From: Gammaproteobacteria bacterium
GTDB lineage: Bacteria; Pseudomonadota; Gammaproteobacteria; Thiohalomonadales; Thiohalomonadaceae
Length of the DNA stretch: 23,737 nt
NCBI GenBank assembly: GCA_015232955.1
Contig: JADFYS010000004.1
Location: 1-23,737 of the forward strand
Direction: 5' to 3'
Positions 1 through 7,146 of this stretch are shown here, piece by piece (positions within the stretch are counted from its first letter, which is position 1; every line of letters begins with the position of its first letter). The position numbers were made by a program, and so were the translations under genes. The notes under the pieces are model-generated. The model had not been told where the DNA came from. It saw nothing but the letters and a program-made list of their open reading frames with translations, and ran no database searches.

Positions 1-290
1 CCTTCATTAAATCCCCCTCTCCCATTGGGAGAGGGCCGGGGTGAGGGCTAAAACAGGCCAGGGGAGTGAATGGTTACATCCAACCGCTTGATTCGTCCAC
101 GCGTAATTCTTTGATCTGTATGGCGCTGACCTATTATGACCTTTGCGGACTTCCGGCCAGTTCCGGGGAGCGAGGAATGGCCGGGAGAGAGTGGAATGTG
201 GCCCGGAGCGGGCTGGAAGGCTGACCGGTGCAGTCCGCAGGCTTCCGCAGGAACGCCCAAGAACACGCGGGAACCGGCGCTATCGGGCAA
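1..290. other. Non-coding stretch downstream of ssrA
   Basis: No convincing gene lies here. The open frames on both strands lack ribosome binding sites and resemble no family I know. The stretch starts with a palindromic repeat (listed separately) and ends at the ssrA terminator. The 3' end of ssrA is a common integration site for prophages and islands. No second copy of the ssrA 3' end occurs elsewhere in the window, so I see no direct evidence of an inserted element. Confidence 0.5.
13..50. repeat. Palindromic GC-rich intergenic repeat
   Basis: A perfect 9-bp stem (15-23 pairing with 27-35, loop ATT) is followed by a GGCCGGGGTGAGGGC tail. From memory, very similar CCCTCTCCC/GGGAGAGGG-plus-CCGGGGTGAGGG units are scattered through many proteobacterial genomes as REP-like elements. 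Only one copy is in the window, so the repeat status rests on recognition and not on copies seen here. Confidence 0.55.
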
Positions 291-322
291 GAAAAAACCC
301 CAACCGAGAACGGTTGGGGTTT
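291..322 (-). terminator. Rho-independent terminator of ssrA
   Basis: A 9-bp perfect stem (298-306 with 311-319, tetraloop AGAA) is extended by A/T pairs. On the minus strand it is followed by six T residues (complement of 292-297). It starts only a few bases after the CCA end of tmRNA, as expected for an intrinsic terminator of the smpB-ssrA unit. Confidence 0.9.
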
Positions 323-328
323 CATTAT

Positions 329-697
329 TGGTGGAGACGGCGGGAATCGAACCCGCGTCCGCAAGCACTCCGCTTTTGGATCTACATGCTTAGAACCATT
401 ATTTGGTTTAACCGCTCTGTCCCCAATGGCCATGGTACGAAAGTGGCGATTCCGTTAGGTTTTAGTGAATTGGCCCCGGACATGCCTTTTCACGATCCCG
501 TGAGATATGACCCCTGAAGTGTCCCGAGGGACGCTGGACGCACAGGCACGGCTCCAGTCAGAGGCTAACCGCCTAAGCGGCTAGTGCGTAGTTGTCGTCG
601 TTGGCAACTATAAGTTTTGCAACTAATTTTTACGAGGTATTTTGCCCCTCGGCATGCACCTCAAGTTTCCTACCCACGTCGAAGCCAGGTCGTCCCC
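329..697 (-). ncRNA. ssrA: Transfer-messenger RNA (tmRNA)
   Basis: One-piece tmRNA of about 369 nt that rescues stalled ribosomes by trans-translation. The 5' end (GGGGACG, reading down from 697) pairs with CGTCTCC just before the encoded ACCA at 329-332, giving a 7-bp acceptor stem with one G-U pair. The T-arm GGTTCGATTCC is visible near 345-355. The tag reading frame runs from about 605 down to the TAG at 573-575 and reads A-ANDDNYALAA or ANDDNYALAA depending on the resume codon. It differs from the E. coli tag (ANDENYALAA) by E to D. The TAGTTGCC context around the resume codon matches the usual pattern. smpB lies just upstream on the same strand. The boundaries are inferred from the acceptor stem. 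Confidence 0.96.
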
Positions 698-712
698 TGT
701 AGTAACTGCTGA

Positions 713-718
713 ATTATA
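713..718 (-). promoter_or_regulatory. -10 box of the ssrA promoter
   Basis: A perfect TATAAT on the minus strand lies 15 bases before the mature tmRNA 5' end. This leaves a short precursor leader for RNase P to remove. No good -35 hexamer is seen at 16-18 bases upstream (GAGACT or GACTTT are the nearest), so strength may depend on other elements. It would allow ssrA transcription independent of the upstream operon. Confidence 0.6.
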
Positions 719-746
719 GTCGGGTTATCGCTAAAAGTCTCTTGCT

Positions 747-1229
747 TTAGTGATCTTTAAGAATTCGCCTTTTCTCGCGCTGCCAGTCACGATCTTTTTC
801 TACCTGACGCTTGTCGTGACTCTGCTTCCCCTTGCCGACCCCAATTTCCGCCTTGACCTTCCCTTTTTTCCAGTAGAGAGAGAGGGCGACCAGGGTATAA
901 CCTTTGCGTTCTACTGCGCCGATCAGATTGGATAATTGGTTGCGGTGCAGAAGCAGTTTGCGGGTTCGGGAGGGATCGGGGGTGATATGGGTGGAGGCGG
1001 TAGGCAGTGGCGTAATCTGGGTGCCAAGCATATAGGCTTCACGATTTTTGAGAATGACATAGCTGTCCACCAGCTGCACCTTACCTGCTCGCAGGCTCTT
1101 CACTTCCCACCCTTCCAGGACTACACCCGCCTCCATCTTCTCTTCAATGAAGAAGTCAAAGCGCGCTTTGCGGTTGGTGATAATGGTGCTGGATCCCGCC
1201 CCTTTTACCGTTTTGCTCTTTTTTGTCAT
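747..1229 (-). CDS. smpB: SsrA-binding protein SmpB
   Basis: A 160-residue protein of normal SmpB length. It binds the tRNA-like domain of tmRNA and carries it to stalled ribosomes. Family signatures are visible: ITNRKARFDFFIEEKMEAG near residues 17-35, GWEVKSLRAGKVQL near 40-53, and the lysine-rich YWKKGKVKAEIGVGKGK near 118-134. The basic tail KRQVEKDRDWQREKRR matches the segment that enters the mRNA channel. The ATG at 1229 lies 6 bases after the hflD stop, with AGAGG upstream, so it is probably translated from the same operon. ssrA itself follows 49 bases later on the same strand, the usual smpB-ssrA partnership. Confidence 0.97.
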   Translation of the reverse strand: MTKKSKTVKGAGSSTIITNRKARFDFFIEEKMEAGVVLEGWEVKSLRAGKVQLVDSYVILKNREAYMLGTQITPLPTASTHITPDPSRTRKLLLHRNQLSNLIGAVERKGYTLVALSLYWKKGKVKAEIGVGKGKQSHDKRQVEKDRDWQREKRRILKDH

Positions 1230-1235
1230 GGGTTA

Positions 1236-1874
1236 TTATACCTCTGTTTCCGCCACCATTTTTGCCGCTTCTGCCACCAATTTTCCTCTGCCAAAGATTA
1301 GCTGGAAACGATTTCCCCGACACTGCCGCCACAATACCACTGCCCGTACCCCTGCCAACAGAAGCGCCCTAATTCGGGCCGCATTCTCCGGTCGGGCGAG
1401 GTGGTGATTACTTCCTTTGACAATAATACGAGGGTGGATTGTGCTCAGCGTCTGCTGATAGATCTGATCTAGCCGTGATAATACAGTCTCATGAAGAAGA
1501 GAGAAGTGGTCAATCTGCCGCTTCACCCCCTCCAGTTCAGTGGCGAGGGTGGCTAACATCCCGCGATTACGGGTGAGTTGCTTCTCCAGTCCGATCAACA
1601 TCAGGGCGTAACGGGTCGCATTATATAGAGTTTCCGAATCCTGCTTGCTGAAGTCACCACGCAACATTTTTAGCCCTTTTAGCAGTAGCTGTGGTTCACC
1701 ATAGACGGCAAAAGTCTCCTCTGGATTCATCACAAAAAGTCCGCTAAGTACCGCCTCAATCTCTTCCGCATTTGCCTGGCCTTGGTGCGCAAGCTCATCT
1801 ACCAGCATCGTCACCTGATAGATAGCGGCCAGAGCGTAGGTCCGCTCACGCGAGGTGTGGGGTATCGCTGCCAT
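1236..1874 (-). CDS. hflD: High frequency lysogenization protein HflD homolog
   Basis: A 212-residue HflD-family protein. In E. coli HflD is a membrane-associated factor that affects lambda CII, and its normal cellular job is poorly defined. Recognition rests on the N-terminal RERTYALAAIYQVTMLVDELAHQG-type segment, the central DSETLYNATRYALMLIGLEKQL, and the terminal RIRALLLAGVRAVVLWRQ (in E. coli also ending in an arginine-rich 'AGIRAA...WRQ' block). The longer frame opens at 1901, but I chose the ATG at 1874. It overlaps the mnmA stop by one base (TGATG) and has GGAGGAG about 9 bases upstream. mnmA-hflD adjacency is conserved in gammaproteobacteria and supports the call. Confidence 0.93.
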   Translation of the reverse strand: MAAIPHTSRERTYALAAIYQVTMLVDELAHQGQANAEEIEAVLSGLFVMNPEETFAVYGEPQLLLKGLKMLRGDFSKQDSETLYNATRYALMLIGLEKQLTRNRGMLATLATELEGVKRQIDHFSLLHETVLSRLDQIYQQTLSTIHPRIIVKGSNHHLARPENAARIRALLLAGVRAVVLWRQCRGNRFQLIFGRGKLVAEAAKMVAETEV

Positions 1875-2956
1875 CAATGGATCACTCCTCCTCCCAAACA
1901 CTGTTGATTACGATAGATCACCACCGACTGCCCTGGAGTGATCGCCCACTGCGGCTGGCTGAATTCCAGCCGCATCTGGTCATCCCCCTGCCACTGGAGA
2001 CGGCAGGGTTGTGCCGTCTGACGATAACGGATCTGGGCAGTAAGCCCCTCCTCTTCGCTGTCGGGGGGGGTGCCGCTGATCCAGTGGAGTGTGTCTGCGA
2101 ACAGCTCTGAGGAGAGGAGCAGTGGATGGTGATGCCCCTGCCCCACTACCAGCTTGTTCTGCGGCAGATCCTTGGCCAAGACGAACCACGGCTCTTCCGG
2201 ATACCCCTTGACACCACCGATCCCCAGCCCCTGTCTCTGGCCAAGGGTGTAATACATCAAACCGGAGTGGGTTCCGATCTCTCTCCCTTCCGGGGTCACC
2301 ATTTTACCCGGTTTCGCCGGTAGATAGCGCTCGAGAAAGTCCCGGAAGCGGCGCTCTCCGATAAAACAGATACCGGTACTATCTTTTTTATTGTGGGTGG
2401 TGAGTCCAGCCGCTGCGGCGAGGCGGCGAACCTCCCGTTTATCCAGCGATCCCAACGGAAAGAGGGCATGAGAGAGCTGATGCTGGTTAAGGGTATAGAG
2501 AAAATAGCTCTGATCTTTATTGGGATCTATACCTCGCAGGAGCTGCATCTCCCCTCGGTGTTGACGAATTCGGGCATAGTGCCCGGTTGCGATATAGTCT
2601 GCCCCTTGATCCAGGGCGTGATCAAGAAATGCGCGAAACTTGATCTCGCGATTACAGAGGATATCGGGGTTGGGGGTACGACCCGCGGCGTATTCGCTTA
2701 GAAAGTTGGTAAAGACACGATCCCAGTACTCTGTGGCGAAGTTCATCGTTGTTAGCTCTACCCCGAGCCTATCGGCGACAGCGGTGGCGTCGCCAAGATC
2801 CTCTGCCGCAGCGCAGTAGCCTTCGTGATCATCCTCTTCCCAGTTCTTCATAAACAGGGCCTGAAGATGATAGCCCTGCTGTTGCAGCAGCAGCGTTGCC
2901 ACCGATGAATCCACCCCTCCTGAGAGGCCGATCACCACCTTTTCTCTCTGTGTCAC
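1874..2956 (-). CDS. mnmA: tRNA-specific 2-thiouridylase MnmA
   Basis: A 360-residue enzyme that thiolates U34 of tRNA Lys, Glu and Gln using sulfur relayed by TusE or IscS. The N-terminal PP-loop GLSGGVDSS (about 10-18) binds ATP. The two catalytic cysteines are present: C101 in PNPDILCNREIKF and C197 in STGICFIGERRF. GHYAR and NKDQSYFLY are also family motifs. I chose the GTG at 2956. CGGAGGAG ends 6 bases upstream and the product then starts TQREKVVIGLSGG, matching family length. An ATG at 2977 overlapping the rluE stop (ATGA) is possible but would bury the Shine-Dalgarno inside the coding region. A G8 run sits at 2063-2070 inside the gene. Confidence 0.97.
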   Translation of the reverse strand: MTQREKVVIGLSGGVDSSVATLLLQQQGYHLQALFMKNWEEDDHEGYCAAAEDLGDATAVADRLGVELTTMNFATEYWDRVFTNFLSEYAAGRTPNPDILCNREIKFRAFLDHALDQGADYIATGHYARIRQHRGEMQLLRGIDPNKDQSYFLYTLNQHQLSHALFPLGSLDKREVRRLAAAAGLTTHNKKDSTGICFIGERRFRDFLERYLPAKPGKMVTPEGREIGTHSGLMYYTLGQRQGLGIGGVKGYPEEPWFVLAKDLPQNKLVVGQGHHHPLLLSSELFADTLHWISGTPPDSEEEGLTAQIRYRQTAQPCRLQWQGDDQMRLEFSQPQWAITPGQSVVIYRNQQCLGGGVIH

Positions 2957-2973
2957 TCCCCTCTCCTCCGTTA

Positions 2974-3543
2974 TCATGGCAGATACCACAGCGGCCTCTC
3001 ATTCAGCTCTCGCCACTGCCCCGGTTTCAGGCCGTCCAGAGCGACCGGGCCGATTGCGATTCGTATCAGGCGCAAAGTGGGAAAGCCCACCGCTGCGGTC
3101 ATTCTTCGCACCTGTCGATTTCGGCCCTCATGTAGTGTTAATTGAATCCAGCTGGTGGGAATTGCGGCACGATATCTCACCGGGGGTCTCCGTAGCCAGA
3201 GATCTGCCGGCTCGGTTATCTGTTCCGCAGTGGCAGGCAGAGTCACCCCATCTTTAAGCTTCACCCCAAGGCGCAACTGTTCGAGGGCGGCCGTTGTCAC
3301 CTCCCCTTCTACCTGCACCTGATAGATCTTTCGCCATTTATGACGAGGGGAGGAGATCCGCGACTGCAGCGCACCATTATCGGTAAGGAGGAGCAGCCCC
3401 TCACTGTCACGATCAAGACGACCCGCAGCATACACTCCGGGTATAGGGATGTAATCCCCCAGGTGGAGGCGCGGTGGCTCCTCTCTGTCGGTAAACTGGG
3501 TCAGTACCCCATAAGGTTTATTCAATGCCAGTGTAGTCATCAT
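2974..3543 (-). CDS. rluE: 23S rRNA pseudouridine synthase E (RluE)
   Basis: About 189 residues, RsuA/RluE family, which makes pseudouridine 2457 in 23S rRNA. The catalytic-aspartate motif GRLDRDSEGLLLLTDNG (near 42-58) and the GRNRQVRRMTAAVGFPTLRLIR block (near 142-163) are both intact, as is PTSWIQLTL. It lacks the long basic N-terminal extension of the E. coli protein and starts almost directly at LALNKPYGVL, as in many relatives. The frame opens with TTG (3546) then ATG (3543) and ATG (3540). I took the first ATG, but there is no clear Shine-Dalgarno. It is first in the rluE-mnmA-hflD-smpB run, and its end touches mnmA. Confidence 0.94.
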   Translation of the reverse strand: MMTTLALNKPYGVLTQFTDREEPPRLHLGDYIPIPGVYAAGRLDRDSEGLLLLTDNGALQSRISSPRHKWRKIYQVQVEGEVTTAALEQLRLGVKLKDGVTLPATAEQITEPADLWLRRPPVRYRAAIPTSWIQLTLHEGRNRQVRRMTAAVGFPTLRLIRIAIGPVALDGLKPGQWRELNERPLWYLP

Positions 3544-3555
3544 CAACCCGGGTTG

Positions 3556-3584
3556 AGTATAATTGTCCGTATCTTAATTTTCAG
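3556..3584 (-). promoter_or_regulatory. Candidate promoter of the rluE operon, overlapping a plus-strand -10
   Basis: On the minus strand CTGAAA (3584-3579), 17 bases and TATACT (3561-3556) form a plausible sigma-70 promoter. It would start transcription within a few bases of the rluE start codon. On the plus strand a perfect TATAAT at 3558-3563 overlaps the same bases and could serve clpS, although its -35 region is poor. If both work, only one polymerase could occupy the site at a time. Confidence 0.35.
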
Positions 3585-3642
3585 GCGGAGGATAGTACCC
3601 GACTCCTCCTCTTTTTCCACTATCTTTGACGGGCTGTTCACC

Positions 3643-3969
3643 ATGAGCAACGACAACGATCACGACTCAAAACACGATGACGACCTTGCGGTTGAAGAGA
3701 GTAAACCGAAACTCAAGCGCCCCCCGCTCTATCGGGTGCTCTTACTGAACGATGACTACACTCCAATGGAGTTTGTGGTTGAGGTTCTGGAGCGTTTTTT
3801 CAATCATCAGCGCCATAAAGCGACCCAAATTATGCTTGCTGTCCATACCGAGGGGCAGGGGGTATGCGGAATCTATAGCCGCGATGTCGCTGAAACCAAA
3901 GTAACTCAGGTCAATGAGTACTCCCATGCCAACCAGCATCCACTGCGCTGCACCTTCGAAAGCCAGTAG
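3643..3969 (+). CDS. clpS: ATP-dependent Clp protease adaptor ClpS
   Basis: A 108-residue adaptor that delivers N-degron substrates to ClpAP. The acidic, disordered N-terminus (DNDHDSKHDDD) is followed by PPLYRVLLLNDDYTPMEFVVEVLERFF, which contains the conserved N-degron-pocket residues N and D of LLNDDYTPM, then the HKATQIMLAVHTEG helix and the terminal LRCTFE. The frame is open further upstream to 3340, but that part reads antisense to rluE, and family alignment places the start at the ATG at 3643. In many gammaproteobacteria clpA follows immediately. Here a convergent CBS-domain gene ends 13 bases away and clpA is not in the window. Confidence 0.97.
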   Translation: MSNDNDHDSKHDDDLAVEESKPKLKRPPLYRVLLLNDDYTPMEFVVEVLERFFNHQRHKATQIMLAVHTEGQGVCGIYSRDVAETKVTQVNEYSHANQHPLRCTFESQ

Positions 3970-3982
3970 CGGTCATACCGTC

Positions 3983-4585
3983 TCAGGACCAGAGGTTGAG
4001 GGGGGGGTTGTTAAACAGGGCGCGCAGAACATCTCCCCGGGTCACAATTCCCACCAGTAGCTCCGAATCATTGACGATAGGGATCCCGTGTAGACGGTAG
4101 TCGTACATCACTCGGGCGATGCGGCGGATATCCGAAACCGGATCGGCTGTGATCACCTCCCGTTCCATCAGATCCGCCACCCGTTTCCCCGGAACATAGC
4201 TCACACGCTCCTGATCCATAATCATCAGGCGGAGGAGATCTACGGCAGAGATCATCCCCACCAGACGCTCCTGGGTGTTGATTACCGGCATCTGCCTCAC
4301 CTTTCGCTCCTGAAACAGACGATGGGCAGTGATGATATCGGTATGGGGGCGGAGAGTGTGTACCGGATGGCTCATTAGCTGAAAGGCGTGGTAGACCGGC
4401 TCCCGATCCTTAATCTTAAGCACCTCACGATAGGCATCGCTGCGGCCAGAATCGACAGATGAGCCGCTCGCCTTGCCGGCCGTGGCCGGTTTGATCGCTT
4501 CTGAAGTTGCTGTCTCGCGTACTTTGCGCAACTCTTCGAGGGTATCAAAAAACCGCCTGCCATCTACACCATAAATTCCGAACAT
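3983..4585 (-). CDS. Two-CBS-domain protein
   Basis: A 200-residue soluble protein with tandem CBS domains, about residues 66-122 (ending RLVGMISAVDLLRL) and 133-190 (ending LLVGIVTRGDVLRAL). Such pairs bind adenine nucleotides or related ligands and act as sensors. The substrate is not predictable here because no catalytic domain is attached. The N-terminal MFGIYGVDGRRFFDTLEELR resembles a short conserved head seen on stand-alone gammaproteobacterial CBS proteins. It is followed by a low-complexity linker (24-50). Its 3' end converges on clpS. GAGG lies 11 bases before the ATG. A G8 run at 4000-4007 (read C8 on the coding strand) falls near its 3' end. Confidence 0.85.
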   Translation of the reverse strand: MFGIYGVDGRRFFDTLEELRKVRETATSEAIKPATAGKASGSSVDSGRSDAYREVLKIKDREPVYHAFQLMSHPVHTLRPHTDIITAHRLFQERKVRQMPVINTQERLVGMISAVDLLRLMIMDQERVSYVPGKRVADLMEREVITADPVSDIRRIARVMYDYRLHGIPIVNDSELLVGIVTRGDVLRALFNNPPLNLWS

Positions 4586-4728
4586 ATCGCAATAATCCTC
4601 AACTCTTCGCTCTCTATTATATTGAACTTTAACCCTTGGCCACCGATTTTATTCACCCACTGCCGTAGAAGCCCCCCGCGATCACTAATTGAATCGCATT
4701 TTCCTGCAACAGGATGATATTTTTCAGT

Positions 4729-4777
4729 TTGCGTCCATTGGCTCTCCTCTGTAGAATGGCTCGTTTTTTCTAAACGA
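4729..4777 (+). promoter_or_regulatory. Sigma-70-type promoter of argD with leader hairpin
   Basis: TTGCGT (4729-4734), a 17-base spacer and TAGAAT (4752-4757) form a good sigma-70 match. The expected transcript start is near 4764, giving a leader of about 70 bases before argD. A perfect 6-bp inverted repeat (4761-4766 with 4772-4777) overlaps the start and could be an operator or small hairpin. No convincing ARG box (TGAAT-like palindrome) was seen. The 249-base gap 4586-4834 holds nothing else that I recognise. Confidence 0.65.
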
Positions 4778-4834
4778 ACTTATAGAGATGACTATCCTCT
4801 CACCCTGTCAACCCCTTCTGCTTACAGAGCTGCC

Positions 4835-6010
4835 ATGTCCAACTCACTAATGTCGACCTATCTCCCCCTTCCTGTCACTTTTGTCCGCGGCGATGGTGCC
4901 AGCCTCTGGGATGATGGGGATGAGTGTTACCTTGATGCCCTCTCCGGTATTGCGGTCACCAACCTTGGCCACAGCCATCCCGAGGTGACGGGGGCGATCT
5001 GTCATCAGGCGCGAAATCTCATCCACACCTCCAACCTCTATCAGATCGCCAATCAGCAGCAGTTGGGTGAGGATCTGGTCCGTTTTGCCGGTATGGAGCG
5101 GGTCTTTTTTTCAAACTCCGGTGCAGAGGCCAATGAGGCAGCGCTAAAACTCGCCCGCCTCTACGGCCACCAAAAGGGGATTGAACAGCCAGCGATCGTC
5201 GTCATGGAGAAGAGTTTTCACGGCAGAACACTGGCGACCCTCAGCGCCACCGGCAACCGCAAGGTTCACGCCGGATTTGAGCCTCTGGTCTGTGGTTTTA
5301 TCCGGGTACCCTACAACGACACTGCAGCCATCCGCACATTGGCCGAAAATAACAGCAACATCGCCGCCGTTCTCGTAGAGCCGATACAGGGTGAAGGTGG
5401 CGTCCAAATCCCGAATGAAGAGTATCTTCCGATACTGCGCGAGGTGTGTGATCAGCAGGGGTGGCTCCTGATGCTGGATGAGATTCAGACCGGTATGGGC
5501 CGGACCGGAAAACCGTTCGCCTATCAGCACAGCGCCATCGTCCCGGATGTGATGACCCTTGCCAAAGGGCTGGGTAACGGTGTTCCCATCGGCGCCTGCC
5601 TCGCCCGGGGAGATGCCGCCAATCTGTTTCAACCGGGGCACCACGGCAGCACTTTCGGGGGTAACCCCTTGGCGACCGCCGCTGCTGCTGCGGTGGTCTC
5701 TACCATGAGTGGTGATGGTTTTATGGAGCGGGTCACTACCCTTGGCGAGCAGATGCTCGCCACCTTTAGAGAACGGCTGTCTGGCAACCCCCTGGTGAAG
5801 GATATTCGCGGCAAAGGGCTAATTCTCGGGATAGAACTCAATCAGAGCTGTAGCCACCTTGTCGCAGAGGCTCTTCAGCGCAAACTACTGATTAATGTCA
5901 CCGCTGACTCCGTTATCCGTCTTCTGCCGCCGCTCATTATCAGTGACGCCGAAGCGGAGAGAATTGTCACTACGGTCTGCGATCTGATTGAGGAGCTTCC
6001 CGCCCCCTAG
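4835..6010 (+). CDS. argD: Acetylornithine/succinyldiaminopimelate aminotransferase ArgD
   Basis: A 391-residue class III PLP aminotransferase. It makes N-acetylornithine in arginine synthesis and often doubles as N-succinyl-LL-DAP aminotransferase for lysine. Visible signatures are GIAVTNLGHSHPEV (38-51), FFSNSGAEANEAALKLAR (91-108, phosphate binding), the DEIQTGMGRTG block with the PLP aspartate at 215, TLAKGLGNGVPIGA with Schiff-base lysine K244, and HGSTFGGNPLA. Both full length and motif order match ArgD and not the related GabT or BioA. The ATG at 4835 sits before MSTYLPLPVTF, the usual ArgD N-terminus (ATGs at 4835 and 4850 are both possible). argF follows 77 bases later. Confidence 0.96.
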   Translation: MSNSLMSTYLPLPVTFVRGDGASLWDDGDECYLDALSGIAVTNLGHSHPEVTGAICHQARNLIHTSNLYQIANQQQLGEDLVRFAGMERVFFSNSGAEANEAALKLARLYGHQKGIEQPAIVVMEKSFHGRTLATLSATGNRKVHAGFEPLVCGFIRVPYNDTAAIRTLAENNSNIAAVLVEPIQGEGGVQIPNEEYLPILREVCDQQGWLLMLDEIQTGMGRTGKPFAYQHSAIVPDVMTLAKGLGNGVPIGACLARGDAANLFQPGHHGSTFGGNPLATAAAAAVVSTMSGDGFMERVTTLGEQMLATFRERLSGNPLVKDIRGKGLILGIELNQSCSHLVAEALQRKLLINVTADSVIRLLPPLIISDAEAERIVTTVCDLIEELPAP

Positions 6011-6087
6011 ACCTTCCTCTAAAGGATAGGATCTTCAGTGGCGTCGCCCCTCTACCCTACCCCCCTACCCCCATCGGTCAACCTGCT

Positions 6088-7011
6088 ATGCAACCACAAC
6101 ACTTTCTCTCACTACTGGATCTCTCTTCAGATACCCTGAACCAGCTCATCCTGCGTGCCATTGAACTGAAGGCGGAGCTTAAACAAGGTAAAGCCTCGCA
6201 GACGCTTGGGCAGAAGACACTGGGGATGATCTTTGATAAATCATCCACCCGTACCCGGGTATCGTTTGAGGTGGGAATGACCCAGATGGGGGGGCACGCC
6301 ATCTTCCTCTCCGGACGCGACACTCAGCTTGGACGGGGGGAGCCGCTCGAAGATTCGGCAAAGGTGTTATCGCGGATGGTCGATATCATCCTTATCCGCA
6401 CCTTCTCACAACAGGCGCTGGAGACCTTTGCTGCCCACTCTCAGGTACCGGTCATTAACGCCCTCACCGACGCCTTTCACCCGTGTCAGCTACTGGCCGA
6501 TGTTCAGACCTACCATGAACACCGCGGGCCAATAGAAGGGAAAAAGGTTGCCTGGATAGGCGATGGCAACAATATGTGTCACTCCTACATCAATGCCGCT
6601 GTCCGCTTTGGCTTTCATCTCACTATCGCAACCCCGAAAGGGTATGAGCCACAACCAGAGGTGGTCAAAAACGGCAACGGTGCGGTCACTCTCTGCCACG
6701 ATCCTCATCAAGCGGCATCCGCTGCCGATCTCGTCACCACCGATGTCTGGGCGAGCATGGGGCAAGAGGAGGAGCAGAAGCAGCGCGAGCGAGACTTTGC
6801 CGGATTTATGGTTGATGAGGCGCTCATGGCAGAGGCGGCGGAAGATGCCCTCTTTCTCCACTGTCTTCCTGCCCATCGCGGCGAAGAGGTAAGTAGTGGC
6901 GTGATCGATGGTAGCCAGAGTGTGGTCTGGGATCAGGCAGAGAACCGGCTCCATGCCCAGAAGGCGCTGCTGGAGTACCTGTTACAGGATAGGACCGGGT
7001 CAGCAGAATAA
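6088..7011 (+). CDS. argF: Ornithine carbamoyltransferase ArgF
   Basis: A 307-residue anabolic ornithine transcarbamylase that converts ornithine and carbamoyl phosphate to citrulline. The carbamoyl-phosphate motif SSTRTR is at 52-57, HPCQ at 131-134, and the ornithine/catalytic HCLPAHRGEEV at 258-268. Length is typical. The 77-base gap after argD is unusually rich in C runs and contains no Shine-Dalgarno before the ATG, so initiation may be weak or coupled in another way. argD-argF order is common in gammaproteobacteria. The next frames downstream are on the same strand with short gaps, suggesting that the transcript may run into the succinate dehydrogenase genes. Confidence 0.96.
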   Translation: MQPQHFLSLLDLSSDTLNQLILRAIELKAELKQGKASQTLGQKTLGMIFDKSSTRTRVSFEVGMTQMGGHAIFLSGRDTQLGRGEPLEDSAKVLSRMVDIILIRTFSQQALETFAAHSQVPVINALTDAFHPCQLLADVQTYHEHRGPIEGKKVAWIGDGNNMCHSYINAAVRFGFHLTIATPKGYEPQPEVVKNGNGAVTLCHDPHQAASAADLVTTDVWASMGQEEEQKQRERDFAGFMVDEALMAEAAEDALFLHCLPAHRGEEVSSGVIDGSQSVVWDQAENRLHAQKALLEYLLQDRTGSAE

Positions 7012-7021
7012 CCTTTACACC

Positions 7022-7114
7022 ATGAGACTGGATACACTCTTCAAGATAGTGATTATCCTCTTCTCCGTAGCGATGATCGTCTACCACACGGTGATGCTCT
7101 ACCATAGTATCTAA
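7022..7114 (+). CDS. Possible 30-residue single-span membrane protein
   Basis: A short frame (MRLDTLFKIV... ending MLYHSI, TAA) begins 10 bases after argF and ends 32 bases before sdhC on the same strand. After a short charged head (R2, D4, K8), residues 9-27 are almost wholly hydrophobic, giving one predicted membrane helix with a positive-inside N-terminus. No strong Shine-Dalgarno precedes the ATG. I recognise no family. Its place between argF and a membrane-bound respiratory complex makes an accessory small subunit conceivable, but a chance frame is also possible. Confidence 0.4.
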   Translation: MRLDTLFKIVIILFSVAMIVYHTVMLYHSI

Positions 7115-7146
7115 CCCGAATTCTATCAGGAGAGCCTTCGCCCCAC

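Noticed and set aside
329..355. ssrA 3' end as an att site of an integrated island
   Set aside because: No second copy of the ssrA end and no integrase gene are in the window. The sequence downstream of ssrA is only 328 bases here, so the idea cannot be judged.
48..433. Open frames of about 85-125 codons on both strands over the ssrA 3' end
   Set aside because: They cross the tmRNA and its terminator, have no ribosome sites and resemble nothing. The region is RNA-coding or non-coding.
1235..1240. TATAAT on the minus strand just before smpB as a separate smpB promoter
   Set aside because: It overlaps the hflD stop codon, has no -35 partner that I can see, and would start the message inside or after the smpB start codon.
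3340..3642. Upstream extension of the clpS frame (209 codons in all)
   Set aside because: The extra part is antisense to rluE, and ClpS proteins begin at the acidic segment encoded from 3643.
5144..5644. A 166-codon minus-strand frame inside argD
   Set aside because: Shadow of a GC-rich real gene. All ArgD motifs are in the plus frame and the minus frame has no recognisable domain.
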